64,000 nucleotides of DNA from Symbiodinium sp. CCMP2592 (GCA_905221615.1 CAJNDT010000946.1:715865-779864); one strand, 5' to 3'; shown: positions 1 through 11,037, counted from the stretch's first letter. Translations and numbers: made by a program. Notes: generated from the letters alone by a model not told the origin.

Positions 1-2615
1 CTTCCAAAGTGCTCTCCCCCAGCCAGTACGACTCCTGGTCCGATTTTAAGCATGCCGTGTCGGAGCAGTCTTGGTGGGAACAGCAGCACGCGACACACCG
101 CTTCTTGGTGATGAGGGAAACCAGCCCTAACTTAGCTAAGAATTGGATTTCGCGTTGTATTTCTTCAAATACGGACAGTTCTATCATGTTGGTTTCTCCT
201 GATACTGGGCAGCCTCTCCGGCCCCATGAAATGGCTACACTCGTGATGTCCGACCTGCAGGATAAAGTATCCCAATGCTCTGTTGCTGCGGAATCATCAG
301 GAACCAGCAAGCTGGTTTCACGCATTCGGGCTAATGGCGGATTTCATGATGGTGCTGATGCTGAGGGGCATGCGGCCGTTTCGGCACATGTTTCTGACGT
401 GTGCATTGCTGAGATTTTGGATTCTTTTCCCTCTTCGAAGCGATGGTTGCATGGGACAGCGGCGTCATTGAAAGCTGCCTGTCAAGAGGGCAGACGCCTC
501 ACTGGCCTTCTGGTAAATCTGGCGTTGTGGGTCGGCGTGACATCATCTTTCTGGTCGTTGCGAATGATATGCCCCATACGCAAATCTGGTCCTAAGATGG
601 TTCGGCGCTTAGGTAATTTAAGACCTGTTTCTTTTGGTTCCGACATTGCACAAGTTTTAGATGCTGTGTGGGTTCAACAGAACAAGCCTGCGATTGAATC
701 TTTTTGCGGGCCCGGGCAACTTGGCGGTCGCAGCGACCCTGCGTCAGCTGTTTTGGCTATTGTGCTCTTGTGCCAACTCCGTCGGGCGCAGGGAGCACCG
801 ACGTACCTTGCTATTGCCGATCTCCAGGCGGCTTTTGATTTGGCCGATATTCCCACCATGTTGCAGAACATTTTTCGGGCAGGTGTTAAGGGTTGTTGGT
901 GGCTACTGATGGACGACATTCTGGCCAGCGACGCCCAAGTAGTGTCCTTGCACGGGTTTATCTCTGCAGTTTTTTCATTGGGACAAGGAACTGCCCAAGG
1001 TCGCCGTTTTTCATCTTTTCTGTTCAATGCTTTCGCGGTTGATTTACACGATGCCTTGGAGGGCGCAGTTCCGCAGGGTACATGTGCTATCTGGCCCCCT
1101 TTCGGACACCAAGCATTGCTTGAAGCTGATCATGCCAGTCCAGCGAGTGACTTGGATAACGTGCCTTCAGACCCACAAGTCTTGCACAATGCAATCTGCA
1201 GCATTCAGGATGCTGTGGCTGCAGACTCGTCACCTTGGTTTGAAAGTTGTAAGCTCACGGTTTCGTGGTTGTCCTTGTTGCCTAAGCTGTCAGATCGCAT
1301 CTTGCTTTTGGAACGCCTTGGTCGTTTTTCAGTTGGCCCTATCCAGTATATCGACGATACGAGTATGCCTTGCCCAAGCGTAGGGTCCCTCAAAGCAGTC
1401 ATTGCAACGAGTCCCCAGTCTGCGTGTGAACGTTTTGCTGCTTCGACCGGTAGTAAGATTAATCGCAAGCCTGGGAAGACGACGGTGATGGCTATGTGTG
1501 ATAGCCCACCTCCGTGTCCGGGTGCAGTGGGGTGTGAAGTTGCTTCCACCCATACGTGTCTTGGATTCCTGCTGGATGACCAAGTGAGTATGGAACCTAT
1601 GCTCTCTTCTGTTGTTGCCCATGCTAACAATGCTCTTTCAGGGTTTTGCAATGCTGCTATTTGTGCTGGAATTCCCCTCACCGCAATCGCAGCCGAGATA
1701 CCGTCTCGCATTGATGCAATTGTTAAGTATAGGGCCCCTTTTTTGGTTTTAGCCCCCGGTTTCGAGTCGGTGTTGAATAATGCTCAGTACAAGTGGGCTT
1801 TGGAGATCCTTGGTTGCAACCCTGGCATCAATGTTAAGCGCGCATTGCCGCCATCCCAGCTGGGATGGAAAGCGCGGTTGGGTTCGGTTGTGATGGAGGC
1901 AGCCATCACAATGTTGGCAAGACTCCAGTGCCTACCAGATGATCACCCTGCCTCGGTGATGGTACAGGCTGCTACGCTCACTGGCTTGCCGACATGGATA
2001 ACACATGTGTGCCAGTGCATGACGCGACTTTCTTCTCATGGCTGGACTCTGCAAATCACCGAGCATACTGCCTTTGCTCCTGGGGTGGCCATGGCGAAGA
2101 GCGACCCGGCTTACAGAAAGCTTCTCATCAAGCAGTACAGAAAGCATGTCGTTGCTCCAGTTATTCATGCATACGATGACGCGTGGAGACGCGGGCATTT
2201 GCAACAAGTCTGCGAGGGTTTTGGGCTTCGCTATGACCAGATTCCGGTTACAGGCACTGCGTTGCCTTGGTCATTGGCAAGGTTGGATCTCGGGCCAAGT
2301 ACCTTATCTTCTCTAAGGACTTGGTTGTTTGTTCGTTGTTCTGGCCGATGGCCGTCAGCTGGCCAGCACTCAGAGGCTCCCACCCTTCGGGACTGTTGTC
2401 CTTGGTGTGCGGCCTGTCTGGTGACTGTCAGGCATGCTCTCTGTGAGTGCCCTGGTACCGCGCGAAGCCGTGCTTCATTGTTGGGTGACTGGTGGCAGCT
2501 TATGTCTGGCCAGGCATTTCTGGAGTATCTGTTTCGCCTTGATGAAGATGTGGAGCGAATGCAGGCTTGTATATATTTCGTCAATCGAGCTTTGGCCCCA
2601 AGTGTTCTCACATAG
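1..2615 (+). CDS. LINE-type (non-LTR) reverse transcriptase, 5' end outside window
   Basis: The frame is open at the left edge. The first in-window start-like codon is GTG at base 9, so the true start and any endonuclease domain lie upstream. RT landmarks in order: fingers region with RKSGPK and LRPVS (about 570-635), motif A with ADLQAAFD (catalytic Asp about 819-821), motif B GQGTAQG (about 980-1003), and motif C YIDD at 1347-1358. A Cys/His cluster near the C-terminus (CCPWCAAC followed by HALCEC, about 2393-2450) resembles the zinc-knuckle-like tail of many LINE ORF2 proteins. In such elements the protein copies its own RNA at nicked target DNA (target-primed reverse transcription). The frame has no stops and no introns, unlike the split genes that follow, so it may be a recently active copy. 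No RNase H or integrase is seen. The LINE class is well supported; the clade is not determined. Confidence 0.88.
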   Translation, partial: SKVLSPSQYDSWSDFKHAVSEQSWWEQQHATHRFLVMRETSPNLAKNWISRCISSNTDSSIMLVSPDTGQPLRPHEMATLVMSDLQDKVSQCSVAAESSGTSKLVSRIRANGGFHDGADAEGHAAVSAHVSDVCIAEILDSFPSSKRWLHGTAASLKAACQEGRRLTGLLVNLALWVGVTSSFWSLRMICPIRKSGPKMVRRLGNLRPVSFGSDIAQVLDAVWVQQNKPAIESFCGPGQLGGRSDPASAVLAIVLLCQLRRAQGAPTYLAIADLQAAFDLADIPTMLQNIFRAGVKGCWWLLMDDILASDAQVVSLHGFISAVFSLGQGTAQGRRFSSFLFNAFAVDLHDALEGAVPQGTCAIWPPFGHQALLEADHASPASDLDNVPSDPQVLHNAICSIQDAVAADSSPWFESCKLTVSWLSLLPKLSDRILLLERLGRFSVGPIQYIDDTSMPCPSVGSLKAVIATSPQSACERFAASTGSKINRKPGKTTVMAMCDSPPPCPGAVGCEVASTHTCLGFLLDDQVSMEPMLSSVVAHANNALSGFCNAAICAGIPLTAIAAEIPSRIDAIVKYRAPFLVLAPGFESVLNNAQYKWALEILGCNPGINVKRALPPSQLGWKARLGSVVMEAAITMLARLQCLPDDHPASVMVQAATLTGLPTWITHVCQCMTRLSSHGWTLQITEHTAFAPGVAMAKSDPAYRKLLIKQYRKHVVAPVIHAYDDAWRRGHLQQVCEGFGLRYDQIPVTGTALPWSLARLDLGPSTLSSLRTWLFVRCSGRWPSAGQHSEAPTLRDCCPWCAACLVTVRHALCECPGTARSRASLLGDWWQLMSGQAFLEYLFRLDEDVERMQACIYFVNRALAPSVLT

Positions 2616-2730
2616 ATCGGGAGCCGAAGGCTTGTGAAAGACCAAGTCCTTCCGGCTCGCTCCGGTCTTTGCTCCCTCAGTGGTCGTCGTTGCGGGAGCA
2701 TATCAGTCCGAAATGTGAAATGTGAAATGT
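2616..2730 (+). repeat. LINE 3' UTR with stem-loops and (GAAATGT)3 tail
   Basis: Directly after the RT stop there are two foldbacks: AGCCGAAGG (about 2622) against CCTTCCGGCT (about 2648, one bulge), and TGCTCCC (2670-2676) against GGGAGCA (2694-2700). Three perfect copies of GAAATGT follow at 2710-2730. A 3' hairpin plus a short tandem repeat is the known 3' recognition arrangement of stringent LINEs such as UnaL2. It marks the likely 3' end of this element at about 2730. Confidence 0.7.
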
Positions 2731-2999
2731 AACCTCCCCCACCCCCCGTACAGGATTCGAAGCCTAGAGGCCTAACGCCAGTGATCCTCCCCAGTCCTCT
2801 CTGTTATGATTTCGGCTGTTCTACTTAGATAGTGAACGGGGGAACTTTTATTTTTTTTGCGTTATATATTTTCTCTATCTTAGAAAGTTTGAACTTTCGG
2901 GGCCCGGTGGCTGAAGAAGAGAGTCTACGTTGAGGATGAAGGTTGTGTTCATTGGGACTCGATGGCTTACCCTCGGGCTCTAAGGACTCATGTTTGAAG

Positions 3000-3106
3000 T
3001 CTTCTCTTAGGGGTACTTAGAAGTAGTTTTTATTTTTGGTTATTATAATCCCTAAGAGACAGCTAAAATTATAATTTTTGCTAGGGTTCTAAGTTCAGTA
3101 TAGTTT
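3000..3106. repeat. Foldback element, ACTTAGAA family, copy 1
   Basis: Terminal ACTTAGAA (about 3016) pairs with TTCTAAGT (about 3088). The interior, including TTGGTTATTATAATCCCTAA, recurs nearly unchanged at about 24407-24504. Two similar copies 21 kb apart with inverted ends fit a small non-autonomous DNA transposon (MITE). Confidence 0.65.
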
Positions 3107-3282
3107 TGGGCTCAAAGAACATACTAGATGAGGCCTTTGGGGCTATTTTGTTCCCCAGGGTTGTAAGGCTCAGGGTTCACAAACGTATGATCTCGGTGGT
3201 TGTGGTTTGTGGCTTTTGATGTTTTAGAGTCTACTGCATCGTCCTCACTCTTGAGTTGAAGGTTAGCTGCATACATACATAC

Positions 3283-3459
3283 ATAGAGCCCGTGTAGCAG
3301 AACCTTTATGGTGACCCCTTTGAGAATCCGTCTGGCAACCCTTATCATGGAATCCCAGTTAATGTTCACTGCATCAATCAGTTGCTGTTGTCGCGGTTGC
3401 ATCCTGCCATCAAATGCAGGAAGCCGGATATCGGAATTTCGCGGCGCGGGTAGTTCCAA
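3283..3459 (-). other. Reverse-strand coding-like fragment, unrecognised
   Basis: On the minus strand about 55 codons read with protein-like composition (NSDIRLPAFDGRMQPRQQQ, then ARRILKGVTIKVLL) before degenerating into repeats. It could be an exon of an opposite-strand gene or a decayed mobile-element piece. No family was recognised. Confidence 0.3.
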
Positions 3460-3540
3460 CGCTGTACAAAGGCTGGTTGCCGGGTTCAGAAATCCGACTT
3501 CCCCCCGACGTCGTCAAGAGTCCGGGTGAATAGAGTTGTT

Positions 3541-3652
3541 ACCCTAAGGGTCCATGTACTTAAATAGTATATACATTGGCCTTAAAGTACTCCCTATATG
3601 GGTACATTGGGCCTAAAGTATATACTATTTGGGTACATGGACCCTCAGGGTT
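3541..3652. repeat. Foldback MITE-like element, GGTCCATGTACC family, copy 1
   Basis: Left arm CCCTAAGGGTCCATGTAC pairs with right arm GTACATGGACCCTCAGGG, and inner arms AATAGTATATAC / GTATATACTATT also pair. TTA flanks both ends like a short target duplication. Copies at 8890-9002 and 49128-49235 differ by only a few bases. There is no coding capacity, so any mobility would need a transposase elsewhere. Confidence 0.85.
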
Positions 3653-3948
3653 ATCATACAGCACAATATACCCCAGAAGCCCCCCCTAACCCCACGAAGG
3701 AGAAGGACCCACCCGGCCCGAAGCCTCAGGCCATGAACGGGCCTGTGCACTGAAAGCCTAGCCGTTAACCTTATCCCCTACCCTGAAAAGCCTAAACTCT
3801 TCATCTATAAAACCTTATAACCTAAAAAAAATTTTATCCCTGAAAAGCCTAAACTCTTCATCTATAAATCTTATAACCTCCCCTGAACGCTACCCTCTGG
3901 AAATGCTAGACTAGAGGCCCTCTACATACAGTCAGGTCCCTGCCCCGA

Positions 3949-4042
3949 AGGGTCCATGTATCCACATAAGTAGATACTTCGGTCTCAAAGTACCTACATA
4001 GCAACTAAGACCAAAGCATATACTATGTGGGACATGGAATGG
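3949..4042. repeat. Diverged GGTCCATGTACC-family foldback
   Basis: GGGTCCATGTATCCACATAA at the left pairs loosely with ATACTATGTGGGACATGG at the right. It is an older member of the family at 3541. Confidence 0.55.
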
Positions 4043-4453
4043 AGCCTTACGGTGCTGTCGTCGGATAAAATCCACAGTCCCATTCCAATCAGCGCCCAAG
4101 GAGTCTTTTTGTCGAAGACCTTGTGTGTGGGCCAGACCTAAACTGCAATAAGCACTACCCTAAGAGTCCATGTAACATAGAAGCCATAATGATTAGACCA
4201 TTATGCTACAGTTATAATAAGGAACGTCCAAATAGTATTGGCATTTATTTAGGCCGCTATAGTACTATCCTTTACCTAGACAGTATGTCCTGTGCAGGTG
4301 TCTCAGGATCAACGTATATGCTATATAGGTACATGGGTCCTGAAGGCTAAACCCTCAACCTTAGCAAGTCCCGCGTTCTAGATGCTTAACAAACCGCCAG
4401 CCTCTGGTGCTAAGCCCTAGACCCTAAATCCCTTAACCTTCGACTGGTATCAG

Positions 4454-4518
4454 ATCCGTCTGTACGGCGCGTACTGGACCACGTGGAGAAGTACGCGAAG
4501 CTGAAGGAGGACACCTCT
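4454..4518 (+). CDS. Candidate exon, unrecognised helical peptide
   Basis: After a CAG acceptor (4451-4453) the sequence reads PSVRRVLDHVEKYAKLKEDT with C/G-rich third positions, then a GTAACT donor at 4519. It stands out sharply from the repeat-like DNA around it. It may be a 5' exon of the AAA+ ATPase gene downstream or of a separate gene; no domain assigned. Confidence 0.5.
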
Positions 4519-7054
4519 GTAACTCAGTCACCGGGCTTTTAGAGCTGAGGGCTCTGAGCTTCTGGTGTTCAGGGTTGACATTTCAGGTTCTGGGGTCGGG
4601 GCTTAAGATTTTAGTACCAAGTGTCGAGAGTTATTAACTTGTTTAAAGACTTTGATATTTTAAACTTTCGGAGAAGATTCGGTGAGTAGGACTAAATCGC
4701 ACAGGGCTGTGCCGAGTCGTCGTCATTCGAAGCAAGTTAGCTCTCTCGCAAGTGATTTGACTCTCACAGTGAAACCTCTCAAGCCTTATGGGAGCACACT
4801 GGGCAGTGGACCGGAGCCGAAATTCTATGCCTTCGCAAGTGTTCGAAAAGAGTCCCCGAGCTCCCTAACCCATCCTGGACCGCAAATAGCCTACCTTTTG
4901 CAGGGTTCCATGATTACTAAGGTAGGTTCTTGGGGATTTGGTAACCCCCAAACTGGCCTGAACCCCCAATGACCGGTCGGCATGTGTTTCCCCAAAGGAT
5001 CCAAGTGCCAGTATACAGTAGGTATTTGGACCCAAAAAGTACTTTTTATAGGGGCCTTTTTTAATTACCCATACTATTTCAGGGGCTCCTTATTAAAATT
5101 ATGGTATACTACTTGGGCCCTCAGGGTTCGGATCGACCTTGCAATGTAATGTTTGTGTTCAGGCTGTACCACAGGCATTTGAAGAAAAATGCAGGAGTTT
5201 CGGGTTCAGGGATTCACGGTGTTTAGGGTTTAGGGTTTTTTTAGAGCTTGCCTAAAGCTTGAATAACCTACCTTTTTAGGGTTCCCTATTATGATTCTTT
5301 ATGTAAGTCCGCAAAAAGGTATATAGGTTCTTTAGGGTCTGGGTAGGTAGGGTTCAGGAAGTCTGAGAGAGATTAGGATTCAGGGGGTTTCGGTGTTTCC
5401 TTTGGGTTCCTTCACCCAGAGAATAGTAAGGTTTTAGGTTCCAACATCCATACTCTGAATGGGTTCCATACTGTGAGGACCTTGAAACCCTATCATTTAG
5501 GTACTCGGACCCTTAGGGCTAAAATTTAACCCCCCCTCCAAATAGCGGACGTGTTCATTTGCAAGTGTGTGCTTATTCTCATTACAAAGGCCCCTGATGA
5601 GGAACGTCATCCCGTCTTTCCTGAGGACTGAACCCAGCAGTCTTATCCATCGTTCCGTACAGATCGGGCTTGCTTAAAACGGTGAGGAAAGTGAAGGTTG
5701 TTCCGAGCAGACGGGCCCTAAATATTGAGCCCTAAAGGCTTTGCACTTTAAACCCTGTAGAACCCGTATAGAGTCCTTGAGGGAAGCTTCAAAGGAACTC
5801 CCATAGTACATCCAACCTCTGCGGGTTTGGGCCCAACCCTAAACCCTAAACCCTTCCTAAATCCCGAAACCAGAGTTTCCAGATCTTCGGCCTTCGGCGG
5901 CGCAGCGTTTGGGATTTAGGCTTAGTTTTTTATGTATACATGTATATGAATATTTGTGTCTAAACCTAGCGTTTGTTTGTATTTGGTGTACTATACGATT
6001 TTCGAGAAACACATAAAAATCCTACACTAGATGCTTATATCAACCCCAAGCTCTAAGCTCTACAGCCTAAGCCCTAAGCCAGAGCCGTCCAGGAGAAGAC
6101 AGGCGGGAATCCGGGACTAAGGGTTTGGGTGTGAGGGCCGCAAAATCCCAAACCCTAAGGGGCCGAACGTACTATAACCGGTTGGCCCAGTACTAACAAA
6201 AAACATGCTCATACCATGCTAATACTACAATCCCTATGGGTCCATGTACCCAAATTAGTATAAGGTACTTTGGCCTCTCAGTACCCAAAAAAGGGACTGC
6301 TTTACGGCCAAAGTATATACTATTTGGGCGCATGGACCCTTGTTTTCAAGCTATATAGATTGTCCCAAGAGCTGTATCGCGCAATCATGTTGCTTGTGGT
6401 GGCGATGACACATCGTGGTCCTATATTGGGATCATATTACCCCAAACCTGAAGTAAACCCTAAAGCGAATGCTGATTGATGTAGTGTAGGTGGTTTGAAT
6501 GGTTATGTGGGAGGGGGAAGCGTGACCTATATCGACATGACAATTACCCTAAGGGTCCAAGTACCTAAATAAATAATGGGGTTTCAAGGTCCAAAAACCA
6601 TTCGGAGTATGGACGGATGTTGGGACCTAAACCCTTGCTATTGGGTATTCGGACCCTCTGGGTGGAAAAGATGAACGAGGCGACCGTGGCGCTGTTCATG
6701 AATGGTGGTGCTGCCAGCAAACAGGATGGTCATGGTTCCGGAGATTGCGATGGCGATGATGCCTGCTGCCTTTCTCTGGGTTCTTGTTCGTTGAGGAGTT
6801 TAATTCACAGGGATCTGTAGTAAATAATCTGGCTTTCTTATGCTGGCAACTTAAAACAAATCCCTTATCAAGAACCCAGTTCTTGGTCTCGTCATACTGG
6901 CATTGCTAACAGGTGTGAAGTCAGCACATTGGAAAGATCGCAGTTCTGGTTCCTGCAACAAGCATTCTAGACAAATGCACAACTCAATACTGCCACTACA
7001 CAGTACAGTCTTCTCGCGCTTGCTATTCTCGGCGTTCGGGACTGTCCTGCTGAA
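4519..7054. other. Intron/intergenic DNA with foldbacks
   Basis: Contains foldbacks at about 4985-5125, 5252-5342 (CCTACCTTTTTAGGGTTCC family), 5405-5520, 6228-6345 and 6540-6660 (AAGGTCCAAAAACCATTC family, also at 19040-19160), and CCCTAAA-like scraps. The stretch 6655-6795 reads as KMNEATVALFMNGGAASKQ in one frame and could hold an exon, but no clear splice sites were seen. Confidence 0.45.
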
Positions 7055-7120
7055 GGCGTTATCAACAAAAAGTACGTTGAGGAGAACTACGGTCCTGATG
7101 CTCGGCTTCAAGCAGCCCGA
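7055..7120 (+). CDS. Candidate exon, unrecognised
   Basis: Reads KKYVEENYGPDARLQAAR in one frame and ends at a GTATGC donor (7121). The acceptor is uncertain: AAG at 7053-7055, or AAAAAG ending at 7072. The next candidate exon (7369) continues in compatible phase. Confidence 0.5.
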
Positions 7121-7368
7121 GTATGCGAAGCCGTCCACGTTTTATTCCTCAGGTCCTGAAGTGTGTTGGCTGCGAGTTTTAGCGGTGGCCGAAAATGACA
7201 GCCATAATCAGTAAAGTTTCTTCATAGGAGCACTTCTGGGCGAACCTAGTGCAGAATGAGTGGGGCATGGTTGTTGGTTGGAGGCGTTCTTCATCGTTTC
7301 TGTGTGGCTTAGGTCTTGTTTGATGCAAGGCCTTTTTGGTTTTTAGTTGCGGATCAAGCCTGATCAAG

Positions 7369-7413
7369 CAAAAAGCCGTGCTGGCTGAGGCAGCTGCTTG
7401 CGCCGAGCACAAG
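7369..7413 (+). CDS. Candidate exon, alanine-rich helix
   Basis: After an AAG acceptor it reads QKAVLAEAAACAEHK. The donor would be GA (GACCCC), a class known in dinoflagellates. Phase 0 at both ends matches the exon ending at 7120. Confidence 0.45.
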
Positions 7414-7887
7414 GACCCCCAAAAGAACTGGAAACCGAGCTGTTCGCAACTCAGTGTCTATGCCCGGAAGCCTTCTAGGTAGGGCCTGACTTTGGGACAT
7501 TTTATATTTTCCCTTATTGGGCTTAAGAGGATCTTATCTACTAATATTTTTCGAAAGCTTTAAAAGCCCCACCTAGCCTTGGCCGAAGCTTTGGCCGGAA
7601 CCCTAAACTGAAGTCATGGAAGTCATTGGAACCATTCCTAGGATGCCCAGTAGTACCCTTATTCCCTTTTTGTAGTCCTAGGTTCCTTATAAAGTTACCC
7701 AATACCCAAAAGAGATGCCTTCTTATTCTTAGGTTGCTGGGTATCCTAGATTCCAAAGAGCCATACATACGTCAGCGCCCCAGAAGTTAGTGGTGCCTTT
7801 CCAAAATTGAAGCCATCGCCAGTCTGTGTGAGAGGCGATTGTTTATGAGACCCATATGGTTTTGGTTGCGACATGACAAAGGCCTAC

Positions 7888-8040
7888 TCCCTGATCCCCT
7901 AAACCCTCAACCCCTAAACCCCTAAACCCTAGACCCATAAACCCTAAACCCCTAAACCCTAGACCCATAAACCCTAAACCCCTAAACCCTAAACCCCCAA
8001 ACCCCTAAACCCCTAAACCCTAAACCCCTAAACCCTATCA
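7888..8040. repeat. Telomere-like CCCTAAA tract
   Basis: Imperfect tandem array of CCCTAAACC / CCCTAAA with 7-9 base spacing. It is interstitial, because unique-looking DNA lies on both sides. Confidence 0.85.
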
Positions 8041-8696
8041 TGTTTCGACCGCCCCAGAGTCCGAGTCAAAAGCCCTGGACACAAACCTGAAAGTCTCAGT
8101 CCTACCAGGACCCCCGGATTTGACGTTTAGGGTTTTAGGGTGGTAGGGTTTAGGTGTACCAGGACCCCCAAAGGCCCCTTCATGGAGCCCTTCTGGTCCT
8201 GTGAAGTGTGCATTTAGGGCATATTAAAGGGTCCAAGTACATCGCAACCTCCAAGAGTTTAATTACCTTAAGGCTCCTGGACCCTTGTAGTGAGATCCTG
8301 GACCCTAGCCCCCAAAGCCGAAACCCTCCCCCAGAAAGCCGAAGACCCTCTCAGGAGCCTTAGGGTAGGGCTCAGGATGAGGGTTTGGGGTTTAGGGGGT
8401 TTCGGCTTTAGGTCGGGAATTGGTGCTCGATGTAAAATCGAAACTTGCCCTAAAGCACGAACCACCCCCCCCCCCGCCCCCTCTAGCTTTTTCCATGGCC
8501 GTGCGGTAACACCCATATATCTAACAGAATATGATTGCAAGAAGCTTCCCCAAAGGCTCAGACCTTTCGGGGATGTGGACTTCTGCTTTAAGATCAGTAC
8601 ATGTACTTCCGTTCTGTGTGATGTTGTTGTGACTCCTCCAGGCGATAAAAAGCCCGAATACAAGCTCAACTTTCGATTCAAGGTGTAGGATTACGT

Positions 8697-8797
8697 AGAG
8701 GCTCCATGGTAGTTCCTTTTTGCGGTTCATAAATAGAATCCTATAAGGTAACCCCAAACAGAAACTACTATGGGGCCTATGGGTAGTCTGCATTCTC
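8697..8797. repeat. Foldback element, TAGTTCCTTTTTG family
   Basis: GGCTCCATGGTAGTTCCTTT at the left pairs imperfectly with AACTACTATGGGGCC at the right. A relative lies at 9285-9385, and a partial one at about 43945. Confidence 0.6.
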
Positions 8798-8889
8798 AAA
8801 GCCGTATGGCCGTATCGGCCCTGAAACCCCGAAGGGCCGGTCTTGAACGCTTTTCATCACAGACCTGAAACAGCACTTGATGTTCCATT

Positions 8890-9002
8890 ACCCTAAGGGT
8901 CCATGTACCTAAATAGTATATACATTGGCCTTAAAGTACTCCCTATATGGGTACATTGGGCCTAAAGTATATACTATTTGGGTACATGGACCCTCAGGGT
9001 TA
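8890..9002. repeat. Foldback MITE-like element, GGTCCATGTACC family, copy 2
   Basis: Nearly identical to 3541-3652, with the same CCCTAAGGGTCCATG / CATGGACCCTCAGGG ends and TTA on both sides. Confidence 0.85.
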
Positions 9003-9284
9003 CCCTAACCGTAAGGCTCAAAATGCCCCCATAAGACTGATGTAGTTTGGTCTTTGGGCCCAGAAGCCTTCAAATCTGAGTCCTTAGAGCCTAAGGGTAA
9101 GGATCCATGTGCCCAAATAGTGTATGCTTTGGCCGTAAAGTCGTCCCTTTGCAGGTACTTTGGAAAATGCTGTAGTGCCCGAGGCGCTACGCAGCTACAT
9201 CCCAATACGTCGAATGCACAGCCTCAGGACGACTAGACTCCTTCGATTGAATATGCCAAATCTTAAAGTCTTAGAGGTCATCCA

Positions 9285-9386
9285 GCCTACCCAGAGGCCC
9301 CAAAGTAGTTCTTTTTTGGGATTACCCTATAGGATTCTATATACGAGCCCCCAAAAGGAACTACTTTGGGGCCTTTGGGTAAACCC
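9285..9386. repeat. Foldback element, TAGTTCCTTTTTG family, copy 2
   Basis: Left arm ACCCAGAGGCCCCAAAGTAG pairs with right arm CTACTTTGGGGCCTTTGGGT with two or three mismatches. Confidence 0.7.
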
Positions 9387-9748
9387 TAAGTATTCTTTCA
9401 AGCCCCAAACCCACCATGCAATCGCTAGATTCCCGAACCCGGGGCTCCAATTCCATGTCAAGGCCTCTTACCCACTGATCCACCATAATGTAGGGGCCGT
9501 AATAATAATAATAATAATAATAGGGTTTCGGTGCCTAGTATGCTGTAATTGTAGCAAGGAACCCCGCAATATAGTATTGGATATTATTTAGGCCTCTATA
9601 TCATCTGCTTGCAAAGGCTCCTCAGCACAAGCTCAACCCTGAATCCTGCTTGAAGGTGCAAGGTAGCTATCGTTACTTCACTCCACGAGCCTTGAATTCC
9701 AAACCCTAACCCCAAACCGTAAACCCTGAACCCTAAACCCCCAACAAG

Positions 9749-9831
9749 CCGCCCAAGCGCTACACAAAGGTGAGTGGACGAAAGGCAAGTTACAGCAACT
9801 GGTGGGCGACTGGGCTCATTTGTTGAGTCAG
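9749..9831 (+). CDS. Candidate exon, unrecognised
   Basis: Reads AAQALHKGEWTKGKLQQLVG and then DWAHLLSQ before a GC donor (GCGGTT). An internal GTGAGT at 9770 could be an alternative donor. Composition is clearly protein-like against the flanking repeats. Confidence 0.5.
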
Positions 9832-9894
9832 GCGGTTCAGGGTTGCAGGGTTCACTTAGGGCTCAGGACTTATATACGTCAATACAAATGCAAG

Positions 9895-9985
9895 TATGTG
9901 TGTATATATGAATAGATAAATATATATCTATATATATATATATATATTTCTATATATCTCTCTCTCTCTCTCTCTCTCTTTCTTT
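9895..9985. repeat. TA and CT microsatellite
   Basis: A TATATC/TATATA run is followed by (CT)n from about 9957 to 9983. Confidence 0.9.
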
Positions 9986-10059
9986 CTTCATGTTTGAATA
10001 TGGTCACACCCGCTGTCAGGTTTGAGGACCTCAGAGACCCTCCACCCCAAAATCCAAGT

Positions 10060-10225
10060 TTCTAAGGTTTAGGGATGTAGGGCTTTAGGGTTTGGGTTTT
10101 TGGGTTTAGGATTTAGGATTTAGGGTTTAGGATTTAGGGTTTAGGGTTTGGGGTTTTTGGGTTTAGGACTTTTAGGGTTTAGGGTTTAGAACAGTTTTGG
10201 GTATTGAGGGTTTAGGGTTTAGGAT
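10060..10225. repeat. Telomere-like TTTAGGG tract
   Basis: Degenerate TTTAGGG, TTTAGGA and TTTGGGG units in the orientation opposite to the tract at 7888. Confidence 0.85.
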
Positions 10226-11037
10226 GCAAGTTTCATGCAGTGCTTGGACTTGAAAGTTTCAGCTTAAGTGCTCTTAGGAACCATCTTCCTTTTTATGTTA
10301 TAACTCCAAGGGGTTATAGAAAAAAGCCAGCAGATGTATAATCGTCCTAAAGGCGCTTAATTCAGGATGTAGCACTGCCGAGTGAGGTGCTTACTTGTTT
10401 ACCTTGCAGAAGTCTTAGGTGTTGTCTGAAGGTTCGTAGGATGCGGGTTTAATGCTGAGGCATCAATAATTAGAATAGGGTTTGGGGCTATATTTTACTA
10501 CAGTACTAATTCTAATCCAAATCCCTACTATTCGAATTATCAAAGCCTCTACAGTAGACAGCTGCACTCAGACTGAACAAATTTGGGTTGCGGAATGTTG
10601 GGTTTCAGGATTGACCCAGCGAAGATTCTCAGCCAGACAGCCCATGAAATCGTCCAACACTTGCTCTACCTCCCGTTTTGAAGCAAAACCCTAAACCCTA
10701 AACCCTAAAACTTCGCTTCATCACCCGAAGCCAGAAGTCCTAAATCCCAGCCAGGCATTGCTGAAAGTCTGATCCAGAAACACGATACCGACAACCCTAT
10801 AAAGCCTTTGGCGTAAACCGTAAAAAAGATGGGGGCCGTCATATGATAACTACAAACCCTAAACCCTAAACCCGGAACCTACAAAATAGTATAGGTAATT
10901 ATGCAGGCGCCTCATATTAAACCCTTCGCCCTTGTAGGGCCTGGTCAGTCACCTACCCTAGTGGTTTGGGGTTTAGGGGTTTGGGGTGTAGGGGGTTCTA
11001 GGGTTTCGGGTTTAGGGGTTTAGGGTTGAGGTACCCC

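Larger units (their letters stand above)
2731..4453. other. Non-coding repeat-rich interval after the LINE
   Basis: AT-rich DNA with foldback elements (entries below), CCCTAA-like scraps and an internal direct repeat of about 60 bp at 3784 and 3839. The stretch at about 2865-2935 (TCTATCTTAGAAAGTTTGAA) has a diverged relative at about 13365-13425. No forward-strand gene is supported; a reverse-strand coding-like piece is listed separately. Confidence 0.5.
7414..9748. other. Intron/intergenic DNA with repeats
   Basis: Apart from the repeats listed separately, it holds an inverted pair at about 8280-8345 that recurs reversed at 34095-34195 (CCCCCAGAAAGCCGAAGACC type). No gene-like ORF is supported; an ORF across 8290-8688 lacks protein-like composition. 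Confidence 0.4.

Noticed and set aside
9..11. GTG as start of the reverse transcriptase
   Set aside because: The frame is open to the window edge; the true start is outside.
2735..2800. tRNA gene (GGATTCGAAGCC resembles a reversed T-loop)
   Set aside because: No matching acceptor or D/anticodon stems could be formed.
7888..8040. A true chromosome end
   Set aside because: The tracts are degenerate, alternate in orientation and have split-gene exons on both sides.
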